DNA of 32,078 bases from Desulfamplus sp. (GTDB lineage Bacteria; Desulfobacterota; Desulfobacteria; Desulfobacterales; Desulfobacteraceae). This document shows positions 1 to 7,484 of this stretch, one piece after another. The translations under genes were made by a program, and so were the position numbers. Under the pieces are notes generated by a model. The model was not told the DNA's origin. It searched no databases and saw only the letters and a list, made by a program, of their open reading frames with translations. Numbering within the stretch: position 1 is the first letter of the stretch; every line of letters begins with the position of its first letter. The stretch covers positions 1 through 32,078 of the forward strand of contig JADFZO010000036.1 of assembly GCA_015232465.1 (NCBI GenBank), read 5' to 3'.

Positions 1-33
1 TTCGAACAACTCAAAATCCCTAAAACAGGATAA
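1..33 (+). CDS. Possible 3' end of an upstream gene (partial)
   Basis: Frame 1 is open from the first base and ends at a TAA at 31-33, giving ten residues (FEQLKIPKTG). It could be the tail of a gene beginning outside the window on the same strand as hemW. Ten residues are too few to recognise a family, and the run could be chance. Confidence 0.25.
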   Translation, partial: FEQLKIPKTG

Positions 34-86
34 ATTTTCAAATTTAGAATTGCTGTAATAAAAATAGTAAATATGGTTAAATTTAT

Positions 87-1322
87 ATGAATTATCAAAA
101 ACAAAGCCATTTGTCCGCTAAACATGCAGGAATCTATATACATATCCCATTTTGCATCAAAAAATGCCCATATTGCGATTTTTATTCAATCTCTGAGCTA
201 TCTCTAAAAGAGCCTTTTATCTTAGCCCTGTTAAAAGAGATTGAACTTCGCTCTGATACTGATCTTGTTGTTGATACAATCTATTTTGGCGGAGGCACTC
301 CATCTCTTTTGACATCTGAAGAGTTGGAAAAAATCTTATCAGCAGTTGCCAAAAACTTTAAACTTGCAAGCAGTAAAAGTTTGGCTGACAAAGTTAGTGA
401 AAATTTGCAAATTACGTTTGAAGTCAACCCAGGTAGCCTTAATCCTAATAAGATAAAAGATGGCTCTTTGAGCAGATACAACTATCTAAAAGAGATAAAA
501 AAAATTGGGGTAAATCGTTTAAGCATTGGGGTTCAATCTTTTGACAATAATAAGCTCAACTTTCTTAAAAGAGTTCACTCTTCAGATGATGCACAAAAAA
601 CAATCTTATCTGCAAGAGATGCTGGATTTGATGATATTGGCTTTGATCTTATCTATGGGTTGCCAGATGAGAGGCAAAATTTGTGGCTAAACGATCTTAA
701 TTCTGCACTTGAGTACAGCCCTGAACATCTATCGTGCTACATGCTAAGTTATGAGCCTGAAACCCCTATGTTTAGGGCTTATAAAAGGGGCTATATAACT
801 CCGCTTGATGATGAAAGTGTGGCATCTCTTTTTAGATTAACATCAAAATATTTAACAGCTAACAGCTTTTGCCATTATGAAGTATCAAATTTTGCCTCAA
901 GCTATGAGCACCAATCGAAGCACAATAAAAAATATTGGCAGATGGTTAAATATTTAGGATTTGGACCATCTGCCCACTCCTATAACGGTCAATCTGAACG
1001 ATTTTGGAATATTAAAAGTGTTGAAAAATATATCTTAATGGTCAATCAAGGCAGATTGCCAATAGCAGAAAAAGAGATATTAACAGATAATCAGCGTCTG
1101 ATTGAATATACAATGGTTGGTCTTAGAACAGAAAAAGGGGTTGAGCTAAAATATTTTAAAGGGTTAAAGGGTCTAAATAGCGTTATAGATGAGATTAAAC
1201 AAAGAGCATGGGGAGAAGAAGAAGAATGTCCAACAGATGGGGATAGATTGAGATTAACACCTGACGGGTGGCTGTTTCTTGATACAATCACCCGTTGGTT
1301 TGTTGATTTAATTGAAAAATAG
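87..1322 (+). CDS. hemW: Radical SAM heme chaperone HemW (coproporphyrinogen III oxidase-like)
   Basis: This is a cytoplasmic radical-SAM protein of the HemN/HemW family. HemW binds heme and a 4Fe-4S cluster and is thought to deliver heme to target enzymes rather than to oxidise coproporphyrinogen. The N-terminus has the cluster motif CxxxCxxC (C23, C27, C30) followed by DFYS, the HemW-type CDFxS context. A GGGTPS SAM-binding motif follows, and the HemN_C-like region (PSAHSYNG, FWN) is present. At 411 aa it is slightly longer than the usual ~380, mainly through a charged insert near residues 95-108 and an N-terminal tail. No Shine-Dalgarno sequence precedes the ATG at 87. A TTG at residue 9 is an alternative start, but it has no ribosome site either. 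It converges with the MFS gene, with only 15 bp between the stops. Confidence 0.9.
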   Translation: MNYQKQSHLSAKHAGIYIHIPFCIKKCPYCDFYSISELSLKEPFILALLKEIELRSDTDLVVDTIYFGGGTPSLLTSEELEKILSAVAKNFKLASSKSLADKVSENLQITFEVNPGSLNPNKIKDGSLSRYNYLKEIKKIGVNRLSIGVQSFDNNKLNFLKRVHSSDDAQKTILSARDAGFDDIGFDLIYGLPDERQNLWLNDLNSALEYSPEHLSCYMLSYEPETPMFRAYKRGYITPLDDESVASLFRLTSKYLTANSFCHYEVSNFASSYEHQSKHNKKYWQMVKYLGFGPSAHSYNGQSERFWNIKSVEKYILMVNQGRLPIAEKEILTDNQRLIEYTMVGLRTEKGVELKYFKGLKGLNSVIDEIKQRAWGEEEECPTDGDRLRLTPDGWLFLDTITRWFVDLIEK

Positions 1323-1337
1323 CAAAAATATAAGAGG

Positions 1338-2552
1338 TTAATTTGTCGATCTAACATCAGGAAATTTTGCAATAATAAAGATGCTAATCACTGGTAAAAA
1401 CGCAATATAAAAGAGAACAGACTCAATTGAGTAAATATCAGCAAGTTTTCCCACAATAGGAGATGCAACCCCGCCAAGACCATAAGCAAGACCCATCATA
1501 AGGCTTGAGACCATTGATCTTCCTTTTGGTGCAAGGGTTTGAGCCATTGCAACACCAAGTGGTAAAGATGCTAAAACAAAAAATCCAGCAACAAAAGCAC
1601 CTAAATAGACCCAGTTGTCAGGTAGCCTCAAGTAGAGCAGAGTTGCTGGAACCATAAATATATTTGTTGCTGTAAATATAGATTTATAGCCGAGCCTATC
1701 TGATGAGTATCCTGCCAAAAGCCCGCTTATAGTTCCAGCAATGATAAAAAGAGCAACAATCATACCAACAGCCACAAGATCATGACCATTCTTAGATAGA
1801 TAGACAGGCATAAATGTCATGTATGATTGAGCCACAATTGAGCGTAGCACCATCACCAACCAGATAAGTGCAATAGGCTTCCAAACCTCTCCAATGCTCT
1901 CCTTTAAAGAGCCTATAAATCCAGTGTTTTTAAAGCCTTCGCTAACTGGCATTGGAATATAATTAAGGCAGATAAAAAAAGAGACAAAGCCGATTAACAT
2001 TGTTAAAGGCATCTTTTCTAATCCAAATGTTGCAACATACCAAGAGATAAAGATAGGACCCACACCAAACGCAAAAGTTCCACCTGTATTAAATATTGAT
2101 AGTGCAAACGCCTTTTTTGAGCCGCTGTAAAGCGGAACCATTCCAGTAACTGATGGGTGAAACATTGATGAGCCAACTGAGCCAATAGCCATCATTAAAA
2201 GCAAAATATAGTAATTTGGTGCAATTCCAGAGAGGGGAATAAATACAATCGTAAATAGAAGTCCACAAAAGATAAATGCCCTTGTCTGATAGCGATCAGC
2301 AAGATAGCCAACACACGGCTGAATCACAAAAGATAAAAGCCTAACTAAGCCAGTCATAAGCCCGACTTGAGCAAGGGATAGAGAGAGTTTATCCACAAAC
2401 ACAGGGATTAAGGGGCTTGCAAATGAGCTGTAAAAATCTCCAGTAAAGTGAACAAGCGTAAGTGCAAAGATTATCTGCATATTTACTCTTCTGCTCTCAT
2501 CTTTTACTGTAACATCACTGTTTGTAATTGTTGTTTCTGTTATTGTAGCCAA
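1338..2552 (-). CDS. MFS transporter, fosmidomycin-resistance (Fsr)-like
   Basis: This is a 12-helix-type inner-membrane protein of the major facilitator superfamily. The start of helix 1 (LTLVHFTGDFYSSFASPLIP) and the following segment (VGLMTGLVRL, QPCVGYLADRYQTR) match the Fsr branch of small-molecule exporters. The DRYQTR loop after helix 2 and DRLGYK in the second half are the MFS inter-helix motifs. Length is 404 aa, close to E. coli Fsr. The longest frame starts with TTG at 2552, which has no well-spaced ribosome site. An ATG at 2480, preceded by a purine-rich AGAAGAG, would remove a 24-residue hydrophilic tail; the true start is open. It is the last gene of a minus-strand run, 37 bp after the UPF0210 gene. 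The substrate cannot be told from sequence. Confidence 0.85.
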   Translation of the reverse strand: MATITETTITNSDVTVKDESRRVNMQIIFALTLVHFTGDFYSSFASPLIPVFVDKLSLSLAQVGLMTGLVRLLSFVIQPCVGYLADRYQTRAFIFCGLLFTIVFIPLSGIAPNYYILLLMMAIGSVGSSMFHPSVTGMVPLYSGSKKAFALSIFNTGGTFAFGVGPIFISWYVATFGLEKMPLTMLIGFVSFFICLNYIPMPVSEGFKNTGFIGSLKESIGEVWKPIALIWLVMVLRSIVAQSYMTFMPVYLSKNGHDLVAVGMIVALFIIAGTISGLLAGYSSDRLGYKSIFTATNIFMVPATLLYLRLPDNWVYLGAFVAGFFVLASLPLGVAMAQTLAPKGRSMVSSLMMGLAYGLGGVASPIVGKLADIYSIESVLFYIAFLPVISIFIIAKFPDVRSTN

Positions 2553-2589
2553 ACCTTTTTTACGCCTTTTTTAAAAAAAAATGTTGATT

Positions 2590-3963
2590 TTAATTCTTTA
2601 AACTGTGAATCGGTGCTGGAATCCTGCCACCTCTGGTTACAAAGCTATCTTTATTTGTGGCATGAGGAACATTCATTATTGTTGCCTCTCCAAGAAGACC
2701 GCCAAAACTCACCTTTTCACCAGCCTTTTTGCCAGGAACAGGAATGATTCTTGTTGCTGTTGTTTTGTTGTTGATCATGCCAATAGCCATCTCATCAGCA
2801 ATAATTCCAGCTAAAGTCTCTTCAGAAATATCGCCCGGAACTGGCACCATATCAAGACCAACTGAGCAAACACAGGTCATAGCTTCAAGTTTTTCAATTG
2901 AGAGATAGCCATTTGCAGCAGCCTCAGCAATGTTTAAATCTTCGCTTACTGGTATGAATGCTCCGCTTAACCCTCCAACATGAGAGCTTGCAAAAGCACC
3001 ACCTTTTTTGACTGCATCATTTAGCATTGCCAAAGCAGCAGTGGAGCCAGGAACTCCAATACTTGTCAACCCCAAAGTTTGGAAAATCTCGCCAATGCTA
3101 TCTCCAACCGTAGGTGTTGGGGCAAGCGACAGATCAACCACACCAAATTTGATATTTAAATTTTCAGCAACCTCTCTGCCAATCAACTCACCTACCCTTG
3201 TAACCTTACAGGCTGTATTTTTTATAATCTCAGCAATTTTGCCAAGATCAAGATTTGGTGATGTTTCAATTGCCCTTTCAATTGCCTTTTTAACAACACC
3301 AGGTCCACTTACACCAACATTTATAACAGCATCAGCCTCGCCTACCCCTAAATATGCTCCAGCCATAAATGGCATATCTTGCGGAATGTTGGCAAAAACG
3401 CACAACTTTGCACAGGCAAGACCATCATCAGATTTTGAAAGCTCTGAAGCCCTTTTAATTGCATGAGCCATCTTAAGAACAGCGTCCATATTGATTCCTG
3501 AGCGTGTAGTTGCAACATTAACAGAAGCACAAAGCCTCTGAGTTTGTGCAAGAGCTTCAGGCAGAGCCTCAATCAAGGCACAATCTCCAGTAGCCATTCC
3601 CTTTTCAACAAGAGCAGAAAATCCGCCCAAAAAGTCAATATTGACCTCCCTTGCAATATCGTTGAGCGTGTGGGCAATCTCCACCATTTGAGAAGCTGAA
3701 AATGGTGCCCCAACCAAAGCAATTGGGCTAATTGAGATTCGCTTATTAACAACCTCAATCCCATACTTTTCACCCACCATATTGCAGGTGCTAACAAGAT
3801 TTTCAGCCTTTTTTATAATTTTAGAGCGGATATTGTTTTTAAAGGTGGTTAAATCATGGCTTACGCAGTCAAACAGATTGACACCAAGGGTTACAGCACG
3901 AACGTCAAGGTGTTCATTCTTAACCATCTCTATTGTTGAGATGATCTCTTGAGAGTTAAACAT
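2590..3963 (-). CDS. UPF0210 (DUF711, PFL-like) family protein
   Basis: At 457 aa this matches the UPF0210/DUF711 family over its whole length. The N-terminus has the family context DVRAVTLGVNLFDC. The middle has the GVGEADAVINVGVSGPGVV segment, and GVPGSTAALAMLNDAVKKGG and SSHVGGLSGAFIPVSED lie in the second half. The family has a pyruvate-formate-lyase-like fold by structural work on homologues, but its function is not established. It has neither the glycyl-radical motif nor the CC pair of true PFL. It starts at ATG 3963 with an AGGA about 10 nt upstream and lies 25 bp downstream of a double-ACT gene. That pairing is recurrent for this family in many bacteria and suggests an amino-acid-linked role. 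The cytoplasmic location is inferred from the absence of membrane segments. Confidence 0.88.
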   Translation of the reverse strand: MFNSQEIISTIEMVKNEHLDVRAVTLGVNLFDCVSHDLTTFKNNIRSKIIKKAENLVSTCNMVGEKYGIEVVNKRISISPIALVGAPFSASQMVEIAHTLNDIAREVNIDFLGGFSALVEKGMATGDCALIEALPEALAQTQRLCASVNVATTRSGINMDAVLKMAHAIKRASELSKSDDGLACAKLCVFANIPQDMPFMAGAYLGVGEADAVINVGVSGPGVVKKAIERAIETSPNLDLGKIAEIIKNTACKVTRVGELIGREVAENLNIKFGVVDLSLAPTPTVGDSIGEIFQTLGLTSIGVPGSTAALAMLNDAVKKGGAFASSHVGGLSGAFIPVSEDLNIAEAAANGYLSIEKLEAMTCVCSVGLDMVPVPGDISEETLAGIIADEMAIGMINNKTTATRIIPVPGKKAGEKVSFGGLLGEATIMNVPHATNKDSFVTRGGRIPAPIHSLKN

Positions 3964-3988
3964 ATTTTCATTTTCCTAAATTATGGTT

Positions 3989-4570
3989 TTATATTTTGTT
4001 AATGGTCTCAAATATATTTTTATGCTGAATACTTATATCAAGTCCAAGCTCTGACGCCTTATCTCTTATGCTCTTAAACAGCCCTGATTGATCTGTGTCA
4101 GGTTTTATCTCTACCTGATAGCACATAATATTAGCTGTTGGATCATCTCCGCCTTTAAATATTGCAGTAAGATTAACAATATTGACACTATAAGAGGCTA
4201 TGATCTCAGTAAAGCGAGCCACAAGCCCCTTTTGATCTGGACCTATTGTTGTTATAAAAAATATATCACAACCATTGCTTGACTTTGCATTTTTAAGAGC
4301 TTTGTCGCTGTTTGAGTGGTTTGCATCTTCAACTCTATCAGCATGAACCTTTAAATTTAACCCTTTTAAATCATCTTCAAGCTGCTTTAATATAGCCTCA
4401 ATTGTTAAATTTAAAGGAAGCTCAACAACAAAAAATCCTGCAAATTGATTTTGCAAGATCATCTGATTTACATTCTGAAGATTGCACCCCATAAGATAAA
4501 GGCTCTTGGAGACAGCAGCAATAATGCCTGGTCTATCTTTGCCAATAACTGTTACTATTATTTTGTCCAT
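3989..4570 (-). CDS. Double ACT-domain protein (GcvR-like)
   Basis: This 193-aa protein has two ACT domains. The first spans about residues 3-80 and opens IIVTVIGKDRPGIIAAVSKS. The second spans about 102-180 and opens FFITTIGPDQKGLVARFTEI. Both carry the (G/D)RPG- or DQKG-type ligand turn between strand 1 and helix 1, the usual amino-acid-binding spot. This layout is that of GcvR, the glycine cleavage repressor accessory protein, and of small UPF0237 relatives. No DNA-binding domain is visible, so any regulatory effect would go through a partner. A good SD-like AGGAG lies about 15 nt before the ATG, wider than ideal, but no alternative start is available in frame. It immediately precedes the UPF0210 gene. 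Confidence 0.85.
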   Translation of the reverse strand: MDKIIVTVIGKDRPGIIAAVSKSLYLMGCNLQNVNQMILQNQFAGFFVVELPLNLTIEAILKQLEDDLKGLNLKVHADRVEDANHSNSDKALKNAKSSNGCDIFFITTIGPDQKGLVARFTEIIASYSVNIVNLTAIFKGGDDPTANIMCYQVEIKPDTDQSGLFKSIRDKASELGLDISIQHKNIFETINKI

Positions 4571-4615
4571 AAAATCTAAAAAATCTCTCCTGATAAATTT
4601 TTGTAAGTTAAAATT

Positions 4616-6322
4616 TTACACCCTCTTTGTTGGAATTAATAGGGTGATTGTTGTCTCGTTATTTTCATCTGATGTATCCATCTCTATTTTGTATCTCATT
4701 GCAGTAGCAAGAAGTTTTGCAGAATATGTCCCTAAACCAGTTCCTGATGTTTTGCCATAAGTTTTATATTTTTCAAAAAAATATTCTCTAACAGACTTTG
4801 GAACTGCACCTTTATTGTGTAGAGTAACCACCACTAAATTATCAACAATACCATTGCCAACGCTATTGGGAGCAAAATTATCTGCTGCTGGCTGCTCTGT
4901 TATCTCAAATGTTATCTTCTCATTTTCAGGGGACGCCTCAATTGCATTGATAAATAGATTAGATAAAAGAGAGTACAAAAGCCTCTCTTCTGATAAAATT
5001 AAAAGCGTTTGCTTCTCACTTTTATCTTCTACGATCGATATTCCATTTAAGATAACTTTGCACTCTAAATCTTTTCCAGATAACCTTGAGTAGCTCTGGT
5101 CAATGATCTTCAAAATAACAGAAATTACATCAACCATTTTTGGAATATATACGTACGTTCCAGACTCCATCTTAAACATATCTAAGGAGTTATCGATCAT
5201 CTCAAGCATCTTTTTACCAGCACTCTCAATCATCTTGATAATTTTTATCTGATTTTCGTTAAGATTGCTGCTTGTCTGTAAAACTTTAGGAAATCCAATT
5301 ATTGCGTTAAGAGGAGATTTTAGGTCATGGCGCATTATTCGGTCAACATCATCTTTAAGCCTCTCAAGCTCTTTGTGATCAGTAATATCATCTTTAACAG
5401 CAACGTAATTTTTTATATTTCCATCTTCATCTTGTATGGGAGATATTGAAGCAAGCTCCCAAAATATGCTCCCATCTTTTCTTTTATTGGCTATCTCGCC
5501 TCTCCATGTTGCACCGCTTGATAGAGTCTCCCACATCTGTTTATAAAAATTATCATCATGTAATCCAGATTTTAATACTCGCGGATTGTTGCCAATTGCC
5601 TCCTCTTTTGTGTATCCAGTTGCCTTTGTAAAAGATAGATTAACATAGGCTATCTTGCCGTCAGTATCAGTAATTACAACAGAGTTGGGGGTATTCTCTA
5701 TTGCCTGCATCAATATTTTTGTATCCTCCTCTTGTCTCTTTTGCTCAGTTATGTCTATGGCAACCCCTTCAATAACTCTCTCTGCCCTTTCGTGGCTATA
5801 GACTGGAAATTCATAAATCAGAAGATAGTGCCTTTTACCATCTTTATTAATGTATGACATCTCAAGAGGGGTATTATAACCCGTGCCTTCTAATATTTTT
5901 TTATTATGCTCAACTGCTAAAGCAACAGATTCAGGTGTCCATGGAATAATATCTTTCCAAGCCATTCCGATAGCCTCATTTGGAGAACATATACGTAAAA
6001 GGTTAAAACCTTGACTAACATAGATAAGCTCTCCATCTAATGAGTGTGTAAAAAAGATCATTCTATCTTTAAGGTTATCTGCCAAATGTTCATAACGATC
6101 TTTACTCTCTTTAAGCTTTGTTCGCTCTTTATGAAGCTCTTGCTCTAACATATTAGAATTAAACTTCATCACACCAACAACTAAAAATATGGTAAAAACA
6201 ATGGCTATAAACATAAATAGAGAGTGCAAAGAGCTTGGAATAAAACGCTCAATCAGCAAATCTAAAGATAAAATAATCGCACCCATAACTACTGATAGGG
6301 TGTAGATATTAAGCAGTCGCAT
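4616..6322 (-). CDS. Membrane PAS-PAS sensor histidine kinase
   Basis: At 568 aa, it has two N-terminal hydrophobic segments (about residues 8-26 and 33-53) with almost no periplasmic loop. A short coiled coil (55-78) and two PAS domains follow (about 80-193 and 200-318, the second ending VAVKDDITDHKELERLK). The HisKA phosphoacceptor is H332 in MRHDLKSPLNAIIGF. The ATPase domain has N459 in NLFINAIEAS and a glycine box GTGLGTYSAK at 527-536. The minimal sensor loop suggests that the signal is sensed by the PAS domains inside the cell. ATG 6322 has AGGAG 6 nt upstream. No response regulator is adjacent; the nearest flanking genes are the HAD phosphatase and the ACT protein, so it is an orphan kinase. 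Confidence 0.9.
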   Translation of the reverse strand: MRLLNIYTLSVVMGAIILSLDLLIERFIPSSLHSLFMFIAIVFTIFLVVGVMKFNSNMLEQELHKERTKLKESKDRYEHLADNLKDRMIFFTHSLDGELIYVSQGFNLLRICSPNEAIGMAWKDIIPWTPESVALAVEHNKKILEGTGYNTPLEMSYINKDGKRHYLLIYEFPVYSHERAERVIEGVAIDITEQKRQEEDTKILMQAIENTPNSVVITDTDGKIAYVNLSFTKATGYTKEEAIGNNPRVLKSGLHDDNFYKQMWETLSSGATWRGEIANKRKDGSIFWELASISPIQDEDGNIKNYVAVKDDITDHKELERLKDDVDRIMRHDLKSPLNAIIGFPKVLQTSSNLNENQIKIIKMIESAGKKMLEMIDNSLDMFKMESGTYVYIPKMVDVISVILKIIDQSYSRLSGKDLECKVILNGISIVEDKSEKQTLLILSEERLLYSLLSNLFINAIEASPENEKITFEITEQPAADNFAPNSVGNGIVDNLVVVTLHNKGAVPKSVREYFFEKYKTYGKTSGTGLGTYSAKLLATAMRYKIEMDTSDENNETTITLLIPTKRV

Positions 6323-6356
6323 AAATTGCTCCTTTTGTCTGATTTGAGTGCTATTT

Positions 6357-7283
6357 TTAATGTTTTAAAAAGATATTGATTGCATCTGCAACTCCGCTCT
6401 TGTTATTAGCTTTAACCTCTTGAAATTGCTTGTTACCTGTCAGTTTCTCTTTTAACGATTTAGGGGCATTTTTAACGATAAAGCTATGACTCGCCCATTT
6501 GAGCATATCAAGATCATTGTAGTCATTGCCAACTGCCCCTACATCTTGCTGTTTGACTCCAAGCTCACCAGCAAGCCAAGAGATTGCCTGACTTTTAGAG
6601 ACCATTTTGTTAAAAACCTCAATCCAGACAGAAGAGCCATCTAAAGGGGAGGTTGCCCTCACGACGCTAAATTTAGAGAGAGCCTGCTCTATCATATCTG
6701 CTGTTTTATGTCCATATTGAGCTGGCACAATGCTAAGAAGTTCGGTCGCCTCTCCAAAATCTCTTACCGATCCTGCGTAATCTATCTTTTTTATAAAATC
6801 TTGGTATATCTCAACTCTAAGGTTAAAATCAGATTTTAGAGATTTGCCCTCTTTTCTATTGTGCTCTTTGTAGATAAAATAGTGCGAATCTGGCACTGGT
6901 CTGTGAATCATGTAATCTAATTTAAGAGAGTTAAAGTAATCAGCAATATGGATCACATCATCTGTGGTTAAGGAGTGCTTTTTTATAATTTTTGGCTCTA
7001 AATTTATTATATCTTCCCTTGTTAACTCCATAATTCCCGCTCCAGTTGAAAATACAAGATAGTCAACAGGCAGTTTATCGTATGAATTTTTATCAAATCC
7101 AATCTGCTCAAAAGCCTTTTGAAACGAGTATAAAGAGCGTCCAGTAGCAAAGACTCTGACAATCCCCATTTTGCCCAACATCTCAAGGGAGTCAAAATCA
7201 AGCTGGCTTATCTGTTTATTATCAGTAAACAGAGTTCCATCAAGGTCTGTGATGAACATTTTTTTATAGTTTTGGTTTTTCAT
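6357..7283 (-). CDS. HAD superfamily hydrolase, Cof/YbjI-like (subclass IIB)
   Basis: This is a 308-aa cytoplasmic phosphatase of the HAD superfamily. Motif I is D13-L-D15-G-T. Motif II is in FATGRS (47-50). The motif III lysine is in the K230 region, and motif IV is GNDYNDLDM (252-260). A C2-type cap lies between motifs II and III, the arrangement of Cof-type sugar-phosphate or pyridoxal-phosphate phosphatases. The substrate is unknown. The start at 7283 is supported by AGGA 7 nt upstream. The alternative ATG at 7259, which would avoid overlap, has no ribosome site. The chosen start overlaps the end of the DUF2281 gene by 20 bp, suggesting translational coupling. Confidence 0.87.
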   Translation of the reverse strand: MKNQNYKKMFITDLDGTLFTDNKQISQLDFDSLEMLGKMGIVRVFATGRSLYSFQKAFEQIGFDKNSYDKLPVDYLVFSTGAGIMELTREDIINLEPKIIKKHSLTTDDVIHIADYFNSLKLDYMIHRPVPDSHYFIYKEHNRKEGKSLKSDFNLRVEIYQDFIKKIDYAGSVRDFGEATELLSIVPAQYGHKTADMIEQALSKFSVVRATSPLDGSSVWIEVFNKMVSKSQAISWLAGELGVKQQDVGAVGNDYNDLDMLKWASHSFIVKNAPKSLKEKLTGNKQFQEVKANNKSGVADAINIFLKH

Positions 7284-7482
7284 ATTTATTCCTGCTCACC
7301 AATTCTAATTCTGCGTCAAAATCTTTATGAATACGAATTTTGCCTCTATATTCTCCAACTGTTCTTTTTTTGATAAGTTGTTGTTGGTTTTGCTTGCATA
7401 AAAACAACACAAAATCAGATACTTGTTTTTGAAGTTCTGGTGGTAATATTTCGATTTTGTTTAATAATTGCTCAGTTTTCAT
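7264..7482 (-). CDS. Small DUF2281-like (VapB-type antitoxin-like) protein
   Basis: This 72-aa protein has the N-terminal helix pattern TEQLLNKIEILPPELQKQV followed by SDFVLFL, typical of DUF2281 proteins. It ends with a GKIRIHKDFDAELE segment that corresponds to their C-terminal GLIKMSDDFDxPL motif. DUF2281 proteins are usually the antitoxin half of toxin-antitoxin pairs with a PIN toxin downstream. Here no PIN ORF is present. The gene starts 2 bp after the uvrC stop and overlaps the HAD gene by 20 bp. A strong AGGGG lies 7 nt before its ATG. About 12 extra residues (LVSRNKYEKPKL) follow the usual end. The family call is by motif only. Confidence 0.75.
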   Translation of the reverse strand: MKTEQLLNKIEILPPELQKQVSDFVLFLCKQNQQQLIKKRTVGEYRGKIRIHKDFDAELELVSRNKYEKPKL

Positions 7483-7484
7483 AT

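Noticed and set aside
50-77. TTGCTG/TATGGT as a hemW promoter
   Set aside because: Both hexamers are weak and the spacing would leave almost no leader; not distinguishable from AT-rich background.
3008-3466. 152-aa plus-strand frame inside the UPF0210 gene
   Set aside because: Antisense shadow of a well-matched family gene; no start site support.
7257-7259. Alternative HAD start that avoids overlap with the DUF2281 gene
   Set aside because: No ribosome site, whereas ATG 7283 has AGGA at good spacing.
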